Assembly: GCF_000377905.1 (NCBI RefSeq)
Contig: NZ_KB898873.1
Coordinates: 310,001 to 374,000, forward strand
DNA length: 64,000 nt
Direction: 5' to 3'
Source: Thioalkalivibrio sp. ALMg11
GTDB lineage: Bacteria > Pseudomonadota > Gammaproteobacteria > Ectothiorhodospirales > Ectothiorhodospiraceae
This document shows positions 51,922 to 60,460 of this stretch, piece by piece. The notes beneath the pieces were generated by a model that saw nothing but the letters and a program-made list of their open reading frames with translations, did no database searches and was not told the DNA's origin. Position 1 is the first letter of the stretch. Each line of letters opens with the position of its first letter. The position numbers and the translations under genes are program-made.

Positions 51922-52758
51922 ATGCATTCGACACCACATTTTCCTCTGCGCGGCCTGTTCCGCCGCCTTCTGGGGCCCTTTGCCGGCCTGGAACCGGAGG
52001 CCGTGCAGCTGGACAACGACGAATGGGAAGTCCTGCGCCGGCGGGTCCCGTTCATCGCCAGCCTCACACCGGAGGAGCGCTCCCGGCTGCGCGAACTGGT
52101 CGGCCAGATCCTGGCGCAAAAGGAATTCATCGGCATCGCCGCCGAACCGGAACCCTGGCAGTGCCAGGTAATCGCCGCCTACGCCGCGCTGCCGGTGCTG
52201 GAACTGGGCCTCGAGCCCTACCGCGACTGGCGTACGCTGATCCTGTACCCCGACACCTTCGTGCCCGAACACGAGTGGGTGGACGAGGCCGGCGTCGTCC
52301 ATCAGGGGGCGATACCCCAGTCCGGCGAGGCCTGGGAGCGCGGCCCGGTGATCCTGTCGTGGAACGATGTCGAACGCGACGGTGCCGTGGTCGTGCACGA
52401 GATGACCCACGTGCTGGACGCCGGCAACGGCGAGGTCAACGGCTTTCCACCTCTGCCCCACGGGCAGGCGGCCCGCGCCTGGACGGAGGATTTCTCGCGG
52501 GCCTTCGAGGCATTCGTGGAGGCGGTGGAGGCCGGCGAGATCGCCGAGGCGGAGCTGCCGCTGGACCCGTATGCGGCCACCGCGCCGGAGGAGTTCCTGG
52601 CCGTCGCGGCGGAGTCCTTCTTCTTCGAGCCGGCGCGCCTGCGCGAGGCCATGCCCGAAATCTATGAGCATCTGGTGGCATACTTTGGTCAGGAGCCCCA
52701 TCGACGCGGCGGCCTGATCGCCTCCAGCACGCAACCCGCCCCGGAGCACACGCCATGA
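51922..52758 (+). CDS. mtfA: Zinc-dependent peptidase MtfA (M90 family)
   Basis: 278 residues. The M90 zinc motif is clear: VVVHEMTHVLD (HExxH, near residue 158) with the third ligand expected in the downstream helix (EEFLAVAAESFFFEP). In E. coli MtfA is a cytosolic peptidase that binds the glucose regulator Mlc. The N-terminal VPFIASLTPEERSRLRELVGQILAQKEF is also typical. ATG at 51922 is chosen by frame; the ribosome site is weak (GGA). The gene overlaps the FliL-like gene by ATGA. It is divergent from the lipoprotein adaptor, 199 bases away. Confidence 0.93.
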   Translation: MHSTPHFPLRGLFRRLLGPFAGLEPEAVQLDNDEWEVLRRRVPFIASLTPEERSRLRELVGQILAQKEFIGIAAEPEPWQCQVIAAYAALPVLELGLEPYRDWRTLILYPDTFVPEHEWVDEAGVVHQGAIPQSGEAWERGPVILSWNDVERDGAVVVHEMTHVLDAGNGEVNGFPPLPHGQAARAWTEDFSRAFEAFVEAVEAGEIAEAELPLDPYAATAPEEFLAVAAESFFFEPARLREAMPEIYEHLVAYFGQEPHRRGGLIASSTQPAPEHTP

Positions 52759-53162
52759 TCCGAAGCCCCTTTCGTTCCCTGCACCTCGCTCTTCTGGGTG
52801 TTGCCCTGATGCTGGCCGCGCCCCTCGCGCTCGCCGTGGACGACCTGGACAGCCATTACGTGACCCTGGAGCCAGTGGTGGTGAACATGGAATCCTCCGA
52901 CCGCGGGCGCTACCTGCAGGCCTCCATCCAGCTGGAAGGAAACGATCTGGAAGACGCCCGCGCGATTCGCGAGCACATCCCCGCAGTGCGCGACCGACTG
53001 ATCCGCATCCTTGGCGGGCGCAGCCCGGACAGCCTGACCGGCGGTGGCGCCCGAGAGGACCTGCGCACCGAGGCCACGGATGAGCTGAACGAACTGCTGG
53101 AGGAGATCACCGGGGCGCCCCGGATCGCAGCGCTCTACTTCTCGGATTTCATCCGCCAGTAA
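52755..53162 (+). CDS. FliL-like protein outside a flagellar operon
   Basis: 135 residues. A cleavable-looking signal (LHLALLGVALMLAAPLALA) precedes a FliL-type domain: HYVTLEPVVVNMESSDRGRYLQASIQLEGND, AIREHIPAVRDRLIRILGGR and EITGAPRIAALYFSDFIRQ, matching the stomatin-like core of FliL. Real FliL has an uncleaved N-terminal helix and sits in a flagellar operon; here no flagellar gene is near and the gene is coupled to mtfA by ATGA. It may be a FliL paralogue with another envelope role. Confidence 0.83.
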   Translation: MIRSPFRSLHLALLGVALMLAAPLALAVDDLDSHYVTLEPVVVNMESSDRGRYLQASIQLEGNDLEDARAIREHIPAVRDRLIRILGGRSPDSLTGGGAREDLRTEATDELNELLEEITGAPRIAALYFSDFIRQ

Positions 53163-53201
53163 TCCTCGCTCGCAAGCGGACCGCTCACCGGCAGGAAAAA
53201 G

Positions 53202-53229
53202 CCCCCGGCAGCACAGGCTGCCGGGGGCC
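53202..53229 (-). terminator. Rho-independent terminator for the leftward gene at 53311-53607
   Basis: A perfect 12-bp stem, GCCCCCGGCAGC (53202-53213) with GCTGCCGGGGGC (53218-53229), closes on ACAG. On the minus strand it is followed directly by a T-run (CTTTTTCCTG), so it ends leftward transcription; plus-strand reading (after the FliL-like gene) lacks the T-run but would meet the same stem. Confidence 0.85.
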
Positions 53230-53310
53230 GATGATCCCGCCAGTACGTGACGGGATCGAGCCCCGATGGGGGCTCACTCCAAAATCAATAATCGCTCCAC
53301 GATAGACCGA

Positions 53311-53607
53311 TCAGTGCGGCCGATGCAGCAGCGGCATCTCGCCACGCTCCATCATGTGCCGGATCAACGCGGCCCGGCCGGGCTCTTCCTGCTCCAGCTC
53401 GTCGGCACACTGCGAGGGCTCATGCGCGGCCTCCGCCAGCATCACCTCCAGCTCGCGCAGGTCGACCTTGGGTTCCTGCAGGTCTTCCGGCTTGGGATTC
53501 TCCAGCATGTGGGTCTCCCAGAACATGCGCGGGTGCCAGCAATGCAGCTTTGCATCGGGGTTGTGAAAGAGCTCGACACAGCGACGATTCAGTTCCTGTG
53601 CATTCAT
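53311..53607 (-). CDS. Uncharacterised small soluble protein
   Basis: 98 residues, acidic, without signal peptide or membrane helix. A feature is NPDAKLHCWHPRMFWETHMLENPKPEDLQEPKVDLRELEV. Its two His, one Cys and aromatic residues (HCWHPRMFW) could hold a metal, but I know no such family. The second part is helical (LREVMLAEAAHE-like) and ends in LLHRPH. ATG at 53607 has AGGAG nine bases upstream, which is better than the ATG at 53658. It has a strong terminator after it, supporting a real gene. Confidence 0.68.
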   Translation of the reverse strand: MNAQELNRRCVELFHNPDAKLHCWHPRMFWETHMLENPKPEDLQEPKVDLRELEVMLAEAAHEPSQCADELEQEEPGRAALIRHMMERGEMPLLHRPH

Positions 53608-53693
53608 GGGGATCACTCCTCGCTCCAATGTATTCACCCCCATGTATAGACCCTGCAATACCCGACTTCAAGGGTGGGTCTTTGACGAGCCCC

Positions 53694-55607
53694 TCATTCG
53701 GTAGTTTCTCCCTGCGCCGCCTCAAGGGCCTCCAGCGCATCCATCCACTCGGCCTCCGCCGTTTGCAGCCGGCTACGCAGCTCGCCCTGCTCCCGGGTCA
53801 GCTGCGCCAGACGATCCGCGGCGTCGTCGGCATACAGCGCCGGATCGGCCAACTCGATCTCCAGCGCATCCAGTCGCTCCTGCACGCGAGCGTGCTCCTG
53901 CTCGGCAAGGTCGGCAGACTTCTTCAGCGGCTTGAGTGCGGCGCGTGCCTGCGCCGCCTGCTGACGCCGCTCCTTCGCGGACAGTACCGGACCACTTGTG
54001 GACGTCGTGGCAGGCGTTTCCGCGGCGTTCGTGGCGGCACCCTCCCGCTCGCGGGCCTTCAGCTCGCGGGCGTAGTCGTCCAGATCCCCGTCGAAGTCGC
54101 TTAGATGGCCGCCTTCAACCTTCCAGAAACGGTCGCAGACCCGAGCCAGCAGTTCGCGGTCATGCGCCACCACCACCAGGCCGCCGGCATAGTTCTCCAG
54201 CGCCTCGGCCAGCGCCTCGCGCATGTCCAGATCCAGATGGTTGGTCGGTTCGTCCAGCAGCAGCAATGACGGCGCCTGCCAGATCAGCAGGGCCAGCACC
54301 AGGCGCACCCGCTCCCCCCCGGAACACTGATCGACCGGACGTTCCGCCTTCTCGCCGGGAAACCCCATGCCACCGAGGAAGTTGCGCAGGCGCTGCTCCT
54401 CGGCACGCGGGTCCTGACGTTGCAGGTGCACCAGGGGCGAGGCATTCAGGTCGAGTTGCTCGCTCTGGTGCTGGGCGAAATAGCCGACCTTCAAGCTGGG
54501 CTCGACCCGGCGCTCGCCCGCGGTCGGGGCCAGCTCGCCGGCCAGCAGCGTCAGAAGTGTCGATTTCCCGGCACCATTGGGGCCCAGAACGCCGATTCGG
54601 TCCTCCGGCCGCAGACGTAAAGTCGTCGGATGCAGGCGGACGCGGTCCCCGGAGCGCACCTCGGCATGATCCAGCGCCAGCAGCGGGTCGGGCAGACGCT
54701 CCGGGGTCGGGATCTCCAGGTGAATCGGCCGTGCCGCGCGGATCACGGCCACCTCGTCGAGCTTTTCCAGACGCTTCAGGCGGCTCTGTGCCTGGCGCGC
54801 CTTGGTCGCCTTGGCCCGGAAGCGGCGGACAAAGTCCTCCAGATGGGCGCGCTCGGCCGCCACCTTTGCGGCAGACGCCTCGCTCTGGGCCATCGCCTCG
54901 GCGCGCTTGGCCTCGGCGTGGGTGTAGCTCCCGGCGTACAGCGCGATGCCACCACGCTCGATGTGCGCGATATGGGTACACACGGAATCGAGAAACCGCC
55001 GGTCATGCGCAATCACGATCACCGTGCCCGGATAGCGCGCCAGCCAGTCCTCCAGCCACAAGATCGTCTCGACATCGAGGTGGTTGGTGGGCTCGTCCAG
55101 CAGCAAGAGGTCCGAGCGCGTCATCAGCGTGCGCGCCAGGCCCAGGCGCATGCGCCAGCCGCCGGAGAAATCGCTCATTGGCCGATCCGCATCCGCCGCA
55201 GCGAACCCGAGGCCTGCCAGCAGCCGCCGCGCACGGGCATCCGCCGTCCAGCCGTCGACCGCCTCCAGCGCGCCGAACAGGCGGGCCTGCTCGGCGCCAT
55301 CGGACACCTGCTCCAGGCGCTGTTGCAAATCGCGCAGTTCGGTATCGCCATCCAGGACGTAGTCCACGGCCGAGCGCTCGCTCCCCGGGACCTCCTGCGG
55401 CAGATGCGCCACCACCCACTCCGAGGGCTGGTCGATCTCGCCGGCATCCAGGCTTAATTCGCCTTGCAACGCCGCCAGAAGACTGGATTTTCCGGACCCG
55501 TTGGCGCCGGTCAGGCCCACCCGCCAACCCGCATGCACCGTCAGGCTGGAGTGTTGCAGCAGGATCTGCCGGCCGCGACGCAGCTCAATATCTTGTATTC
55601 GAATCAT
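53694..55607 (-). CDS. ABC-F family ATPase (YheS/Uup type)
   Basis: 637 residues with two ABC domains and no membrane part. First domain: Walker A GLTGANGSGKSSLLAAL, signature FSGGWRMRLGLARTLM, Walker B LLLLDEPTNHLD. Second: GVLGPNGAGKSTLLTLL, CSGGERVRLVLALL, LLLLDEPTNHLDLDMREAL. The linker (about 235-300) is charged and helical, as in ABC-F proteins that enter the ribosomal E site. The C-terminal tail (about 530-637) is a coiled coil. Length and order match E. coli YheS. ABC-F proteins help stalled ribosomes; the exact trigger is unknown. Confidence 0.94.
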   Translation of the reverse strand: MIRIQDIELRRGRQILLQHSSLTVHAGWRVGLTGANGSGKSSLLAALQGELSLDAGEIDQPSEWVVAHLPQEVPGSERSAVDYVLDGDTELRDLQQRLEQVSDGAEQARLFGALEAVDGWTADARARRLLAGLGFAAADADRPMSDFSGGWRMRLGLARTLMTRSDLLLLDEPTNHLDVETILWLEDWLARYPGTVIVIAHDRRFLDSVCTHIAHIERGGIALYAGSYTHAEAKRAEAMAQSEASAAKVAAERAHLEDFVRRFRAKATKARQAQSRLKRLEKLDEVAVIRAARPIHLEIPTPERLPDPLLALDHAEVRSGDRVRLHPTTLRLRPEDRIGVLGPNGAGKSTLLTLLAGELAPTAGERRVEPSLKVGYFAQHQSEQLDLNASPLVHLQRQDPRAEEQRLRNFLGGMGFPGEKAERPVDQCSGGERVRLVLALLIWQAPSLLLLDEPTNHLDLDMREALAEALENYAGGLVVVAHDRELLARVCDRFWKVEGGHLSDFDGDLDDYARELKAREREGAATNAAETPATTSTSGPVLSAKERRQQAAQARAALKPLKKSADLAEQEHARVQERLDALEIELADPALYADDAADRLAQLTREQGELRSRLQTAEAEWMDALEALEAAQGETTE

Positions 55608-55871
55608 GCGGCGCAGTGTAGGGCAAGCGCGCGCCCGGCTCATGTAGGCCGCCCATCACTCGGGGATCGTGCCCCATCGCCGGGGCGTCAGAATATTGCC
55701 ACCCGTTGCCGCCGCGGCGGTCAGGACCTGCCGGGGGCGGCGGAAAATCGCCGAATTTCCGTCAAAACCTCCGTTATCCGTGATCCAAGTCTCTGTTTTA
55801 CCGAAATATACGATAAGTGGCATGGATCTCGCTTTACTCTCGATCCAACGATCGATGCGAGCGAGACGGCC

Positions 55872-56795
55872 ATGAACCGCGACGGGAACGCCCACAACCT
55901 GCGACTGGTATCCGCCAAGGGCAAGACGACTGGCGATGCCGGAACGCCCTTTGATGCCCTTGCCTTCGTGCAGGCCCTGTCCTCCAGCCTCGAGCTCGGG
56001 ACGGTCCTCGCCCGCCTGCAGGAACACCTGCACGCTCAGGTCCACCATAGCGGCTGGTTCTTCATCCGGCAGGAGAGTGACGAGACCTGGTCCGGCGGCG
56101 ACGAGGATCGCCATCGCATCGAGTACGGGATGAGCTTCAACGGCGAGACCATGGGTTCGCTGATCCTGATGCGCGGGCGCCGCTTCACCGACGAAGAACA
56201 GCAGCTGATCGAGGCGCTGCTGGGGCTGGCCGCGCCCGCGCTGGCCAACGCCCTGCGCTTCCAGCGCCTGAACGAGAGCCTGGAGACCGATGAACTGACC
56301 GGACTCGGCAACCGCCGCGCCTTCGAGAAACAGGGGGCCCAGTGGCTGGCCGACTGTCGCCGCCAGGATCGCCCGATGTCGGTGCTGGCCATCGATCTCG
56401 ATCACTTCAAGCAGATCAACGACGAATACGGCCACAGCGTGGGGGACGATATCCTGCGCCTGGTGGCGCAGACCCTGCGCAGCACCACCCGCGAATCCGA
56501 CCTGTGCGTACGCATGGGCGGCGAGGAGTTCCTGGCGGTGCTGCCCGGCGCGGATCTCAGCCGCGCAATGGAATGCGGCGAGCGCATCCGCCTGGCCATT
56601 GCCGCCCTGCGCACCTGCGCCACCGCCGGCGACCAGTCCGCGCTGGAGAGCGCCGGCGCGGTCAAGGTCACCGCGAGCATCGGCGTGGCCGGCATCGGGC
56701 GCGGCGCCACCCTCCAGTCCGCCTACCAGGCGGCGGACGAGGCCCTGTATGCGGCCAAGCAGGCCGGGCGCAACCGCGTCCTCGCCGGCAACTGA
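55872..56795 (+). CDS. GGDEF-domain diguanylate cyclase with GAF-like N-terminus
   Basis: 307 residues. Residues about 22-130 look like a degraded GAF sensor. The GGDEF domain follows, with the start DELTGLGNRRAFEKQ, AIDLDHFKQINDEYGHSVGDDILR and the active loop VRMGGEEFLAVLPG. The Glu-Glu form of the loop is active in known enzymes. The product-inhibition site RESD lies five residues before the loop. Enzymes of this kind make c-di-GMP. ATG at 55872 is taken by frame; the ribosome site is weak. The leader between 55608 and 55871 is AT-rich towards its end (near 55798-55820) and may carry the promoter. Confidence 0.9.
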   Translation: MNRDGNAHNLRLVSAKGKTTGDAGTPFDALAFVQALSSSLELGTVLARLQEHLHAQVHHSGWFFIRQESDETWSGGDEDRHRIEYGMSFNGETMGSLILMRGRRFTDEEQQLIEALLGLAAPALANALRFQRLNESLETDELTGLGNRRAFEKQGAQWLADCRRQDRPMSVLAIDLDHFKQINDEYGHSVGDDILRLVAQTLRSTTRESDLCVRMGGEEFLAVLPGADLSRAMECGERIRLAIAALRTCATAGDQSALESAGAVKVTASIGVAGIGRGATLQSAYQAADEALYAAKQAGRNRVLAGN

Positions 56796-56841
56796 ACCGC
56801 GGCAGAACATCCCGCCTCAAGCAGTGTTTCCTTAAAGGGGC

Positions 56842-57780
56842 CTACCCCGCGCCGGGCTGGATAAAATCGACGCAGGTCAGCGGGGTCGAGAGCACCGCGC
56901 GACGCAGCGCCTCAATGGCCTCCGGACGCGGGAAGCTGGTCCGCCAGGCCAGGGCCACACGCCGGCTGGGTGCCGGATCCTGAAACCGCCGCACGGCCAG
57001 CAGCCGCTGGGCATAGCGATCCGCTCCCACCGCAGTGCACGGGAGGATGGTTACCCCCATCCCCGAGGCCACCATGTGGCGAATCGTCTCCAGCGACGAC
57101 CCCTCCAGGTTGCGTGGGGTACTGCCATCCGCAGTCACCGTGCGCTGGCAGTCCGGGCAGCGCTCCAGCACCTGGTCGCGGAAACAGTGTCCGGCGCCCA
57201 GCATCAGCAGGGTCGCATCGGCCATATCCTCCAGGCGCAGGGGTTCCTTGTCCTTCAGCGGATGCGCCGCCGGCAGCACGGCCATGAACGGTTCGTCGTA
57301 CAGGGGCAGCGTGACCACCCCCGGCTCCTCGAACGGCAGCGAAATGATGATCGCGTCGAGCTCACCCTGCTTGAGCCGCTCGCGCAACCGCCCGGTATAA
57401 TTCTCATCGATCACCAGTGGCATGTTCGGCGCGCGCTCGTGCAGCGCGGGGATCAGTTCCGGAAGCAGGTACGGACCAATGGTGTAGATCGCGCCCAGGC
57501 GCAACGGACCGGAGAGTTGATCCTGACTCTGCACGGCAACCGAACGCAGCTGTTCGACCTCGGCCAGCACGCGCCGCGCCTGCGCGATAATCTGCTCACC
57601 TGCCGGCGTCACGTTCACCTCGCCACGGCCGCGCTCGAACAGGGTCACGCCCAGTTCTTCCTCGAACTTGCGCACCGCCACCGACAGCGATGGCTGGCTG
57701 ACATGACTGGCCTCGGCCGCTCGCCCAAAGTGGCGGGCATTTGCGACGGCCACCACATAACGCAGCTCGCTCAGGGTCAC
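56842..57780 (-). CDS. oxyR: LysR-family peroxide-sensing regulator OxyR
   Basis: 312 residues. The N-terminal winged helix FGRAAEASHVSQPSLSVAVRKFEEELG is LysR-type. The peroxide sensor pair is kept with OxyR spacing: GHCFRDQVLERCPDCQ, where the cysteines nine positions apart match C199 and C208 of E. coli OxyR. The GSSLETIRHMVASGMGVTILP stretch is also typical. It activates catalase, peroxidase and thiol-repair genes in other bacteria. The start is GTG (57780), overlapping the DUF3301 gene stop (GTGA), so it is translated together with that gene. Confidence 0.94.
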   Translation of the reverse strand: MTLSELRYVVAVANARHFGRAAEASHVSQPSLSVAVRKFEEELGVTLFERGRGEVNVTPAGEQIIAQARRVLAEVEQLRSVAVQSQDQLSGPLRLGAIYTIGPYLLPELIPALHERAPNMPLVIDENYTGRLRERLKQGELDAIIISLPFEEPGVVTLPLYDEPFMAVLPAAHPLKDKEPLRLEDMADATLLMLGAGHCFRDQVLERCPDCQRTVTADGSTPRNLEGSSLETIRHMVASGMGVTILPCTAVGADRYAQRLLAVRRFQDPAPSRRVALAWRTSFPRPEAIEALRRAVLSTPLTCVDFIQPGAG

Positions 57781-58133
57781 CGGGGCGCCCCTCCGCCCTC
57801 GTCATCGCTGTCCGGCCCCTGAAACTCGCGGCCGCCGTCCGGCCAGTCCAGGGTCACGCGCTTCAACTGTCGGCCTTCCAGCGATATCTCGCCGGGATGT
57901 CGCTCCGCCCCATCGGCGGAAAATTCGAAGCGGTAGCGGCGTTGCAGCGTCAGGCCACGGTCGCCCCAGAGCAGACGCTGGCCGGTACGCACGACGGTGG
58001 CATCGAGCAGCTGCACCCCTGCCCGCTCGCAGGCATGGCGCCCAACCCGCCGGGCACGCTCATTGGCACGCCAGGTGTCATTAACGTAAAACACCACTAG
58101 CGCAATGGATAATATAATGATCAAGCCCGTCAT
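57777..58133 (-). CDS. DUF3301 family membrane protein
   Basis: 118 residues. One N-terminal membrane helix (LIIILSIALVVFYVNDTW) is followed by a soluble region with ARRVGRHACERAGVQLLDATVV and RYRFEFSADGAERHPGEISLEGRQLKRVTLDWP, the DUF3301 pattern. The function is unknown. ATG at 58133 gives a short start (MTGLI) before the helix. It overlaps oxyR by GTGA and so is made with it. Confidence 0.85.
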   Translation of the reverse strand: MTGLIIILSIALVVFYVNDTWRANERARRVGRHACERAGVQLLDATVVRTGQRLLWGDRGLTLQRRYRFEFSADGAERHPGEISLEGRQLKRVTLDWPDGGREFQGPDSDDEGGGAPR

Positions 58134-58229
58134 GGACCGGTATGATAAGCGCAATCGAACCGGAGTTTGTCCGGGCCTACCCGGCCGCCTCCGGCTCGCT
58201 CACCTTGCCACTAGCGTTTTCAGGCCTGC

Positions 58230-59060
58230 ATGACTTCCACTGCTCTCCCCTTCTCCGATCTCGCGCAGGGTCTGCGCGAGATCGGGCGGCAAGAACTGCT
58301 GCCCCGTTTCGAGGCCGATATCGCCGTGGATTACAAGGCGGACGGCAGCGTGATCACCGAGGCCGACCACGCGGTGGATGCGCGTGTGCGCGCCCTGCTG
58401 GACGCATACGGGCAGAACGCGCCGGTACTGAGCGAGGAACAGGCACGCGGCGAACAGGCACGCATACTGGAGACGGCCCCCACCTTCTGGCTGGTGGACC
58501 CGCTGGACGGCACCTCCAATTTCGCCGGCGGCATGCCCTTCTTCGCCATCTCCATCGCCCGCATCGAGGGCGAACGGGTCACCCACGGGGCCACTTATGA
58601 CCCGGTACGCGACGAGCTGTTTACGGCGACCGAGGACACCGCACTGACACTGAACGGGGTCGCGCCCCCGGCGGCCAATCGCCTCCCGGCCACGGAGCTG
58701 GGCCGCGCCATCGCCCTGGTGGACTACAAGCGCCTGGATGCCCCCCTGGCGCGCGAACTGGCCTGCAATGCGCCGTTTCGCTCGCAACGCAATCTCGGCG
58801 CCTGTGCCCTGGAGTGGGCCTGGCTGGCGGCCGGGCGCGCCGATCTGTACCTGCACGGCGGCCAGGCCCCGTGGGACAGCGCGGCCGGCGGGCTGATGCT
58901 CGCCCGCGCCGGCGGGGCCATGTGCAGCCTCGCGGGCGACCCCGTATTCGGCCGATCGCTGACCAAGCGCTCCGCCGTGGCAGCGCGCTCCGACACCCTG
59001 CTCGCCGACTGGCGGGCCTGGCTGACCCCATGGACCGCGAACCAGGACCCGATCTCGTGA
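58230..59060 (+). CDS. Inositol-monophosphatase family protein
   Basis: 276 residues. Family metal motifs are kept: SEEQ near residue 69 (VLSEEQARGE), the WLVDPLDGTSNFAGGMPFF stretch near 91, and APWDSAAGGLMLARAGG near 215. Members remove phosphate from inositol phosphate, from 3'-phosphoadenosine 5'-phosphate (CysQ) or from fructose-1,6-bisphosphate. SuhB- and CysQ-like properties cannot be told apart by eye. The gene starts a run of three overlapping genes with the cyclase and a lipoprotein. Confidence 0.9.
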   Translation: MTSTALPFSDLAQGLREIGRQELLPRFEADIAVDYKADGSVITEADHAVDARVRALLDAYGQNAPVLSEEQARGEQARILETAPTFWLVDPLDGTSNFAGGMPFFAISIARIEGERVTHGATYDPVRDELFTATEDTALTLNGVAPPAANRLPATELGRAIALVDYKRLDAPLARELACNAPFRSQRNLGACALEWAWLAAGRADLYLHGGQAPWDSAAGGLMLARAGGAMCSLAGDPVFGRSLTKRSAVAARSDTLLADWRAWLTPWTANQDPIS

Positions 59061-60460
59061 TCCGCCGCCGCAAGTCCGGCGGCGGATCACGCCTGGGCGT
59101 GAGCAGCGCCGACTTCACCCCGCGCTACCTGCCGATCGCATGGAAGATCGTCGCGGCGATCGCCGGGCTGACGCTGGCCGGCATCGTGACCCTGTCGGCC
59201 GTGGTCCTGAACCAGGTCAGCAACGTGCTGGACAACCAGATTCGCGCCCAGGCCGAGAGCACCGTGGCGCCGGTCGCGCGCACCTCGGCCGAACTGATGC
59301 TGGCCGAGGACTACCTGACCCTGGAGACCCTGCTGAACTCACTGGTGGAGGAGGGGCGCGTCGAGTCCATCACCGCCTACGCGATCGACCGAGGTCAGGT
59401 TGCCAGCGCCGGGACACCTCCGGAGCAATCCCTCACCGACGGAGTGTGGCCGCTGGCACCGACGGTGGAACCCTACCGACGCAACGTGCGCTTTCAGGAC
59501 GTGCAGGTGGGCCACATAGAGGCCTACATCGACACCTCGCCAATGCAGGAGCTAATCCGCAACACGCTGAACGCCGGGATCGCGACGGCCGTCGGGATCT
59601 TTCTCCTGAGCCTGATCCTGGCGATCGACATCAGCAAGCGCCTGGTGCGCCCGCTGGAGCGCCTGGCCGAAAGCATGCGTTCGCGCGGGCAGCCCATGGA
59701 CGACCAGGGGAACCCGCTGCCGATGGTGCGCCAGGACGAGATCGCCCAGCTGACCGACGCCTTCAACGATATGGCGCGCGACCTGCTGCGCAAGGACCAG
59801 GTCGAGGCCGCCCTGCGCCGCTACGTGTCGGATGCCATCGCCCAGGACATCCTGGAAAACCTGGACCGGGTGGAGCTGGGCGGGCGCGCACTGGACGGGG
59901 CAGTACTGTTTGCCGACATCCAAGGCTACACGGCGCTGTCGGAGCGCTGCAGCCCGGAGGCCCTGGGGCGCATGCTCAACGAATTCTTCGGCCCGATGTC
60001 GGAATGCATCGCCCGTCACGGCGGCACGGTGGACAAGTACATGGGCGACTGCACCATGGCGGTTTTCGGCCTCGGGGCGGATGCCGGAAACCATCGCCTG
60101 ACCGCCGTGCAGACCGGCCTGGCCCTGCTGGACACCGTCGCCTCGATCAACGCCGAACGCGAACGCCGCGGCGATACCCGGGTGGAGTTCCGTATCGGCC
60201 TGAATGCGGGCGAGATGCTGGCCGGCAACATGGGGGCCGAAGACCGCATGCAGTTCACCGTGGTCGGCGATACCGTCAACCTCGCGGCCCGCCTGGTTAC
60301 GGTCGCTCCCCCCGGCGGGCTGGTCACGACCGCCGCATTCATGGAGCATGAGCAGGTGAAGGGGCGATTCCGTACCGAAGACTGGGGCACCCACGAGCTG
60401 CACGGGGTCAGCGAAGCCGTGCCCACCGCCCGGGTACTGAACGCCACGGATCGCACATGA
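59057..60460 (+). CDS. Class III adenylate/guanylate cyclase with membrane sensor
   Basis: 467 residues. Helix at about 34-55 (IAGLTLAGIVTLSAVVLNQV), a periplasmic sensor of some 110 residues, helix at about 178-200 (GIATAVGIFLLSLILAIDIS), HAMP domain (about 202-265) and a class III cyclase domain (from about 290). The cyclase keeps metal-binding Asp in GAVLFADIQGYTALSER and in VDKYMGDCTMAVFG, and the VVGDTVNLAARL stretch. GTG at 59057 gives a GTGA overlap with the phosphatase; an ATG at 59030 would overlap by 31 bases. Which nucleotide it makes is not known. Confidence 0.9.
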   Translation: MIRRRKSGGGSRLGVSSADFTPRYLPIAWKIVAAIAGLTLAGIVTLSAVVLNQVSNVLDNQIRAQAESTVAPVARTSAELMLAEDYLTLETLLNSLVEEGRVESITAYAIDRGQVASAGTPPEQSLTDGVWPLAPTVEPYRRNVRFQDVQVGHIEAYIDTSPMQELIRNTLNAGIATAVGIFLLSLILAIDISKRLVRPLERLAESMRSRGQPMDDQGNPLPMVRQDEIAQLTDAFNDMARDLLRKDQVEAALRRYVSDAIAQDILENLDRVELGGRALDGAVLFADIQGYTALSERCSPEALGRMLNEFFGPMSECIARHGGTVDKYMGDCTMAVFGLGADAGNHRLTAVQTGLALLDTVASINAERERRGDTRVEFRIGLNAGEMLAGNMGAEDRMQFTVVGDTVNLAARLVTVAPPGGLVTTAAFMEHEQVKGRFRTEDWGTHELHGVSEAVPTARVLNATDRT

